Source: a virus | Length of the DNA stretch: 52,869 nt | IMG/VR virus record: IMGVR_UViG_3300025127_000053 | Span: 1-52,869 of that record | Reading direction: 5' to 3' (one strand) | Shown: piece by piece, positions 19,901-28,900 of the stretch | How the letters are laid out: each line of letters opens with the position of its first letter | Numbering within the stretch: the first letter of the stretch is position 1 | The notes under the pieces: model-generated | Databases searched by the model: none | Told to the model about the DNA's origin: nothing | What the model saw: only the letters and a program-made list of their open reading frames with translations | Position numbers and translations under genes: made by a program

Positions 19901-22900
19901 ACGCTGAACAGAGCCATCGACAGGCACTCCCTATCAAGAAAAAGTGCTAGGAGCTTCATTGACTCGTTGGTTAAGTTCAGAGAGGTATCAGGCAAATCAC
20001 TACGTGACCCATCCACATTCTTCGATACACCAGATGGCACTCGTGTCATACCAGCCTTCCTCTGTCTCAAGGGCATTCGCTCTAGCTCACTAGACTTAAG
20101 CAGTCACGCAGAGGCTAACCAGAGCAGTGGGCTAAGAGGCATCAAACACCTACCACAATGGACTGACATGGATTTCGTCAGAAGACTCACAATAGATGCA
20201 GGTGAGATAGCAGAGAAGGAAGGCGTTGTTGATGTGCTTTCAGGTGTCACTGAAATAGTCAGAAAAATCAATCAGTATGGTGCTTTGAATGCTAGAATGA
20301 GCAAGCGTACCATAGAAGTCTTTGATGGTGGTTTGTCAAGGGCTACTGGTCGTACTATCACTTCGACGGTTGAAGTGGCTGGTGGTTCAGCGCACGACCC
20401 TGCTGTGTGGTGGGATGTCAATCAAGCTTTCACAAGCACAGACTCTGGTACTCACATGGGTTATCTAAGGGCACATTTGGGAAGAGAGGTTGAGGATGCT
20501 GATGGTAATATCGGCCATACCATAGTGATTCACAGCACAGTTCCCGGCGCATCAGGTAGAAACTTCTGCGTCTGGCTGGACAACAGCACATCTCAGACTA
20601 CGTACAAGCCAGAGTTCCTGATTGGACACGGCGGTAGGTGGAGGAACTTCTGGGCCCTTCCAGACGAGAGGGAGGGAGAGAACATGCATCCTGCTCCCAT
20701 GCCTCTTGACAAGAACGGTAGGCCATTCGCCCCAATCACCACGCTCAAGCAGTACATTGACAGCGATGAGAGCGGGGAAGACGTAGTATCAGTAGCTGAC
20801 ATTGGTACGGAGGAAAAGACCGATTTCATGTCTATCTCTGATGTCATAAGCGGTAAGAATCACAACAGCATCAACAGGGACTCCTTTGACTTGGAGGGCA
20901 GCACCTCAACTCTGGTCAACGGTCTGAGGATTGGGAAGAGAGCGATATCAAGAATAAACTTCGGTGGTCTGGTCGCAACTGGTGTTCCCGGTTGGGCTCC
21001 AGTGGCCGGAACTTGGGGCTTTGGCAAGAATGGCGAATCGACTTACAACGCTAGGTATGGTAGCTCAAGCACAACAAGAACATACTCTTCACACATATCA
21101 GCTAATATGCTTGACGAGGAGAACATAGGGAAAGGACAGCTCTACGGCTTCAGATTCAGGGACCATTTGGGTGGTGAGCATGGTATCAGATTCATCTACA
21201 GTAGAAGGGGACAGGTCTTCGCCAATACCAACACCAAGACTCCTGATACCCTGCAAGATGAGATATGTGTCTTCTTCGATGACAGGTCCTCTTCTCAGGG
21301 TGGCTTTACGGTTGGTACCTCAATGATGGGTTCTGGTGACGCCACTGGTAGGTTAGTTAGCTCATTCACTGACCAGAGTTGGAGGGGCGCTCGTTGGAAT
21401 GCAAAGCCAGCGCCTGAGATTGCAGTGAGGATGTCTTTGGCTTTCGCATCAACCAGCTTCACTGCTACTTTGAGCGCACCATACCGCTTCACTGATGCTA
21501 CGTGCGATTACAACAATGACCCGACCATAACCATGGATAGCACCGCATTTCTAGTACCGGGCATGGCTGTGTCGGGAACAGGTATACCCACTGGTGCTAC
21601 TGTATCTAGCATAACGAATGCCACTACTTTTGAGTTGAGTGCATCTACTACAGGCGGTTCAGTAACTAACGGTACTCTTACTTTCACTCATCCCCATCCT
21701 GACATCTTAGGGTATCTCGGCTTCCCACTTGAGAATGGTGTGTTACAGATGACCGATGCCGTAACTTCCCAAGATGACGAAGTTGGAAGAGTGGTATCAT
21801 ATGAGAGAAGGGATGGAAATACCTTCTACAACGTACAAAATGCGCCAGCTACATCTGGAACTGATATTAAGCTAGTATCTCCAACCATCAACTGGAGTTG
21901 CTTAGTTACTGATGAGTTGATGAGCGCTGTTACAGCGGCTGCAATAAACAAGGAAGATGCGAATAGCGTTACTTTCTTCGATTGCACTTCCATGTACGCC
22001 GCTGATGGTAGAACCTTCGGTGAGTGGGGCGTTACACCCGATGCCATACAGATTGTTGCTTTCAATACAGAGAGGAACGTCACGCCACTTTCAAAGCTAT
22101 TTAGTGCCGTAGTCGCACCAGACTTGGGGATACAAGCGGCACATCTGGAGTTTGGTGAGATACAGAAAGCTGAGTTGACGGCTGATGGTGTGTGGGACTT
22201 TGGTACTAATGATGCATTCACGGATGCTGAGATAGACGCTGGTATGAGAATAGATTGTGGTTACATACCAAAAACTCTGTTGGAAATAAGAACGAAGGGA
22301 GTCGGTCCAAACACCAACACAGCCACACCTGTGTTCGTAGATAGCGATAATAACCCAGTTTCTACTGTAGCATGGAGAAAGAATCTCACTGGTGAGTCCT
22401 ACACTTCCGTATCAGGCGACCACATAATCCCAAAGATAGACAATCCTATTCTACAAATTGACAGAAGCGAGTTTACTGATTCAAATTGGGCCACTGATAA
22501 TCAATTCAAAACTGTCACAAACGCATATCATTTCCTAATACCAGCTAGCAGTTTTGTCAGTGGCGATGCTTCTCGTTCGATAGGTCAGAAAGCAGTTGTC
22601 TATCTCGATAATGAGAAGTACGCTGTGGTTGAAAGTGTGAATGACAGCGCTAGTTTCGCTTCTAACAATAGTATGAAATGGTTTTCCGACACTGAGGTGA
22701 ATTGGCCCAGTACAAGACCCGCACAAGACGAGTTTTTACATCTGCACCTAGAGAGAAAATTCGCTGGCATACGCTCCATAGGAAGTGTCTTCTCAGAGCC
22801 AATAGTCCTCTTTAGAGGCGGTAAGTCTAGTCCCGACCACAGCGTACCACTATTCTTCGGTGGCGGATTCAGTGGCGTTGTCATGGATGTGAATGATGGT

Positions 22901-25900
22901 AGCAACAATGACTACTCGCAGTTCTACACCCACCCTTACGCTAACGGGCCCACTGGTACAGCGGGGATTCAAAACGCCAACGAGATATCCACTAGCTTCG
23001 CAATGTTGGACTGCAATGCCATATTAGCTTTCTTCCCCGGTACAGCTCTGCTCAATCAGCACAGAGCGAGCGCTCTACCTCCATTTTTCAACAAGGATAA
23101 CGTGTTAAGCACTGATTTGGATATGGGCGGTACGACTTATGCCGCTGGTGTAGTCAAGGCAAAAGCAGTGCCTTTGGTATTGAGGTTCCCTCATCCGACA
23201 GCAAGGTATGACGACCATGTGAATGGAGTGGACAATAAGACGACTTACCTTGTTTTTGGTCCCGGTCAGGCATTCCCAATAAGAGAGGAGACATCCGTAT
23301 CGAATCCAAAAGAACCACATCCGGGTCGTGTGATTACCACTGGTAACTCATTCTCAAAGGTTCCTTTGATGACTAAAGCCTTCCACAATCACATAAACAA
23401 CGAGGATAGAGATTACCTGCCACCCGATAAAACAGAGTATCTAACGAATGCTGCTTATCATTGGCGTGCTATGGTTAACTGGGAATCACCCGCTGGCTAT
23501 CCCTTGGGTCGTACATACAAACAGAGGCCATCACACGGTAGAATGTACGGTCAGATGATTTGGGATGAGTCTACTTTTGATGACAGAACACAACCACTCA
23601 GGCATACTCCCTTCATTGGTTACGGTATAGCAATGGCAGCAGACACCGTGTTTCACATGGACGGTGGCTTCCATCCCGGTGGTTCTTGGTTAGATGACCA
23701 ACTTACTTTCAACCCACCAAAAAATGACGCTAGAATATCTGTTAGTGGATATAGCAAAATCAATCCAACTGCTTTCCGTGTGGCTGGAGCGATGTTGAAG
23801 AGCATTGTCACTGGTAGCACGACAATAGCCGACAAAGACACCGATATGGAATACATAGCAGTAGATGCTACACGCTGTCAGAATGGAGAGGAGCTTGCTA
23901 CTGTACTAGGCGCTGCAATAAACACATTCCCCGGAAAAGGCGCTTTGAAGGCAATAGGAGGCACACACATGCCTTCCATGGGTAATGCAATGAGACAAGA
24001 CAGATACGGCTGGATAGACATAGGCGCAGCAACAGGTACATACCAAAACAGCAATTATCCGTACTACATAGAAAGCGTTGCTACAAGCAATAGGGACCTT
24101 CTTGAAAACCTACCAGCTTCAGGTTGGATTAGGGGCGATATCGACAATAGTTCCACAACTAACGCTGCTTCGTATGCATGTTATTTCATGAAGCAGATAA
24201 TATTGAGTGGAACGGATTTCAAAGCAAGATTCTATCTTGCCCCCAACAGAAAAGAAAATGTTTCATCTGCCGATGCAAATTTCTTGCATGATAATACTGG
24301 TGTTACCCCCTCCTCATCAAAGAACCTCTATGTGTGGTCCAAGAGCGGGGTCATTAGATACGACAACGAGAGTGGTAGTGGTCGTGAACATATGACACAG
24401 GTTCACTTCTCAGGGATAGTGGATGCTGTAGATAGAACAAAACCAGTAGGAGCTGTTGGATGGCATGGTGAAAGGTACTCCTATCTCAATAGTCTCAAGA
24501 TTACAACCAGTGTCACAAAAAATACCACCACGACGAATACCACTGGTTATGCCGCTGGTTTAGGGGCGTACCACCCCTTCCTGAATTTCTCTCCATATGG
24601 GTCGGCTGGCACTGTGATGAATACATACGGACAACTTCCGCTCATTGCACCACTGTTCGGAAGTCCCGAAAGCACACCACCCATAGACGGTGGGCAAAGT
24701 GCTACAAATCAAAAAGGGTATATTGAAACTGACCTCACACAATCTGTAAATATCTACACTGATAACATATTTTCATCATCGTCATACGGTAGAAGTTACA
24801 ACTACAAAGATGCAGAAGACGCTGCACCAAACAATCTCTTCTCTGACCCAACAAATTATGTGATGTCACACGCAAATACATCGAACACTAGCATTTTACC
24901 CGACGAGCTACAAAAATCACAAGGAGTCTACACATCTGCTTTCCTAGTTGTTTCTTATGAAAGCGAGCTAGCACTTGTGGCAAAAAGAGACAGGGACGGT
25001 ACAAGTGCTGTTGGGGATTGGCTGTATTTGAGACAGGAAGAGGACATCTCTGATTCTGGTACTACAATATGGGATGATAGGATTCACGGTCAGGATAGAT
25101 ACACAGCGCCAGCAAACGCTGGGCCAAACGTAGAGGCTCTGATTGCTGATGGCACAGCAGTTCCAGTAGATACCATAGATGCCAATTGGATTGATGACTT
25201 GTTCCCAACTGGAGGGACTCCTGCTTACAAGTACATGCATGGTGCTGTTTCTTCAGATACCAATCTTTCCAACGCCACGCCAGACAGAGCAAAGACTGGT
25301 GATTTGATACATGACTTAGATTTTTCACCCGGCTCATTCAATTTACAATCCGATGAAGCAGAAAGAAATGTTGCTGAAGACAAATATTCTGGTACTGCTT
25401 ACACGGCTGAAACAGGATTCTCAAATCAGTATTGGTTGTCTGATGTAAATGGTTTTCAAACTCAGAAAAAATTTGCTGCAAAGAATTTTTCTGTAGAAAA
25501 TATTGTTTGGAAAAGAATGGATGGAGGCAACCTAAGTCTACCTACTTTGGATGCTAGAGGGCTTGGTGCAGTGCCTTTCGTGACTCGTGTAAAAAGCAAT
25601 ACAAAATATTTAACTGGAGAAAAAATTTATGGAAATGTGCGTTTTTCGTTTGAAACAACTAATTCCGCTATGATGCCAGTGTTACAAGCACAAGAAATTT
25701 CTCAACCACAACTCTCAGAAAAAAATATTTTCAATGTAAAAAATATTTTACAAATTCCAAATGAAGAAATTCAATTTGAGGAAATTTTGGTTGTTGACGA
25801 TGCTGGGCAAGAGCATGTCATAGAAGGAGGAAGCCCACTTGGTACAATCATCAGAACTTTCAATCTCAGTCAATTTACTTCACAAGAAACAACGACCGTG

Positions 25901-28900
25901 TTCGATGCTGGTCTTGGTGTCTTCAGTAATGTAACAGAAAACAAGACGGGACCTGCTTTAGCTAATTCTGGACTCAAACCAAGATTAGCGGTGCAACTAC
26001 CAAATCCGGATAGCATACCGGGCAACTTAGTAGTTCGTTCTGGTTTTGACCCCATACAGGCATATCAAAACGAGACTTTTGGTTCTGGTGGCATGCAACA
26101 CCCCGGTGATAACTCAACTAGGCTGAGTAGCTTCTATGACACCACATACGGCATTGGGCAGGGACATCCCACTTACGAGGAGGTTGGATGGGAGCATTAC
26201 GACCCAGTTAACGAAAAATCAAAGGTAGGCGGTTTGGATGTTGCCACTCTCAAAAACTCCTATGAATTGCACGATAGGGCGCTTTTCTTCCATGTTACGA
26301 AGATGGGACACAGTAGCACACACAGGTATCCAAACGTGTACACCACTGGTTCTAACTCCGCTGCAAATGACGTAGAAGCGCAGACTCTGACATTCGTTTC
26401 TTTCTCCAGTGGAGTTGTCACTGTAAACGCCGCTCCAAACGTACATGTCTGGAAGAGAACTTTCACGGACGCTACATGTGATTACAATAACTCTACCAGT
26501 GTATCGATAGATAGCACTGCCTCCCTAGTCATAGGAATGCAAGTTTCTGGTACAGGCATACCAACAGGCGCAACAATATCCAGCATATCGAACAGCACTT
26601 CCTTTGAGTTAAGCGCAGCTACTACTGGGGGTAGCGTGACTAATGGTACTCTGACATTCAAAGAAACCAGAGACTTTGGCTCAAGGGAAGAAAATGATGA
26701 TAGAAGGTACATGAGATTGTACAATCCCACTACCGGAGAAAGCGGTGTAGCTACCTATACAGGTATTTCTGGTAGCACTTTCACGGGTGTAAAGGCTGAT
26801 GCAAATTTCACAACTCTAGCTGCTACATCTGATACCATGTATCTGGTTCCCTCTTTCTACATACCCGCAGGAAGCAACAGATTCTTTGCGGCAAGAAGAC
26901 TACGTGACCATGCTGAAGTAAGCGGAAACTCCCCTGATATGGCACATACTGAGTACATCACTAGTGTGACAAACGCTTACGACAGATACACAAAACCCGT
27001 AATGACACCCATGCCATATCCAAGAATGGGCCATCATTACGTGAATGCAACTCAACCCATGCTACCGGGCCATTGGGCTCACCCAGTGTACCAGTCTTTG
27101 TACAAAAAACACAGAGCCGAGCAAAACATGCTAAGGCAGACAATGGATGGAAAAATTTTGTCGGACGCAATAAAAGCCAGCGCTGAGAACGTGCCGACAA
27201 AAAGTGACTTATCGATAGGAAACAGCATAAATCCAATGGAAGCAGAAATAAACTTCAGTGCGATAAACGCTGCACCTAGCGGTCCTTCGGACTTACACGG
27301 TGGTGCTTTCACATTAATGTTTGAAACTGCTGTAAAATGGGACGGTTACGGGGTTTTGGGTAGTCAGGGGGATGCTGGTACGATAAACAAGGCAGGTGGA
27401 CACAGTATCACGTTACAGGCTGCCTCCAGCTACACGCTAGCAAATCACTTCCCAGACCCGGCTGAAGTGGGGGCGTACCAAATTGTCATACAGCCCAATC
27501 TTTTCAGCAATCAACTAGGCGGCGCAGATGACACAACCTATGCATTAACAGCTCAACAAGTCAATACGGTCATCGGAATAAAGCATGATGAATCCAACAC
27601 TGGTGCTATGACACTAGTATTGGCTCGCTCTACTGAAGCCGATGTCAGAGGGTGTGAAGTAATGATAAACGAAATGATGCTGGACATCAATCCTGATTTC
27701 GGAAGTCAATTTACAAATATACCAAAACTACTTTTGTACAACCCATATGGTGTAAATTTGAATGAGAGTCCTTCCTTTTCAAGAAGGGGATTCCCTTACT
27801 CACCAATGTTTTCAGATTCAACACCCGGAGTTACTTTGAATGTACCTTGGTGGAGTGTTTTATTCGCAAATATAGCTAGTGATGACTTATCAAATGATGA
27901 GGGCTTCAGAGGATTAGCGCAAAGTGCGCCTCATAATTACTATTCACATTCTAGAAGTACATATGGAAGTATAGGAAATACACTAACTATGCAAGGATAC
28001 CCTACAATATACCCCGACATATACTCACATATACTTCAAAATACATCTAATATACCTACATGTATAGTACAATCATTCAATACAAGTACGAGAAAAATAA
28101 CAGTTGACAATGCAAGCAGTTTCCCTAGCCTACCTAGATTCGGAAAGCACCTACAATACACTGGAAAGGACGGAAAAACGTATTCTGCACCATATACATC
28201 ACGTAGTGGATTTAGTGCATCTGAGATAAATATACCAACTATATTCACCTTACCAAGCACTGCAACTAGTACCAACTTCCTAAACAATATATTCGACGGT
28301 GCTGAGATTACACTTTCAAGCACATACAATACAATATCTGAGAATACTTATGCTAAGGATAGGACAAAAAGCATATTCGCAACTAATTTAGATGATATTA
28401 AATTAGGCACTAGAGATACTAATAACCTAAATCCGCCAGATGCATTCCTATGTTTATGGCATGAGAATCTAGGTAGGCCATATACTATATTTTCAGAAAG
28501 CACTAGTCGTGCTTGGAATGCAGAACCTGTTGATGCTGACAGGTATAATGCACTACCTGAACATTATGAAACTATACATTATCACTCTGCTACATATGCA
28601 ATGAGTCTAGGTCCTTTTTCACTTAAAGTAAAAGCACAAAAAACTAGTGATGCAACGGGTGGTGTACATACTGTTGATGCTAACAATGAAGCTGGAGGCA
28701 TAGGAGTCTTTACTGACAATACTTGTGATACCAATCACACTAGTGGTCTTAGTGATGGTTCAACGACTAGTGTTAGACATATTACGATGGACAGCACATC
28801 ACTTTTATCAATAGGAATGGGAGTTTCTGGCACTGGTATTCCTAGCGGTGCAACGATAAGCGCTATCAATAGTTCTACAGTGTTCACTTTAAGTCAGGAT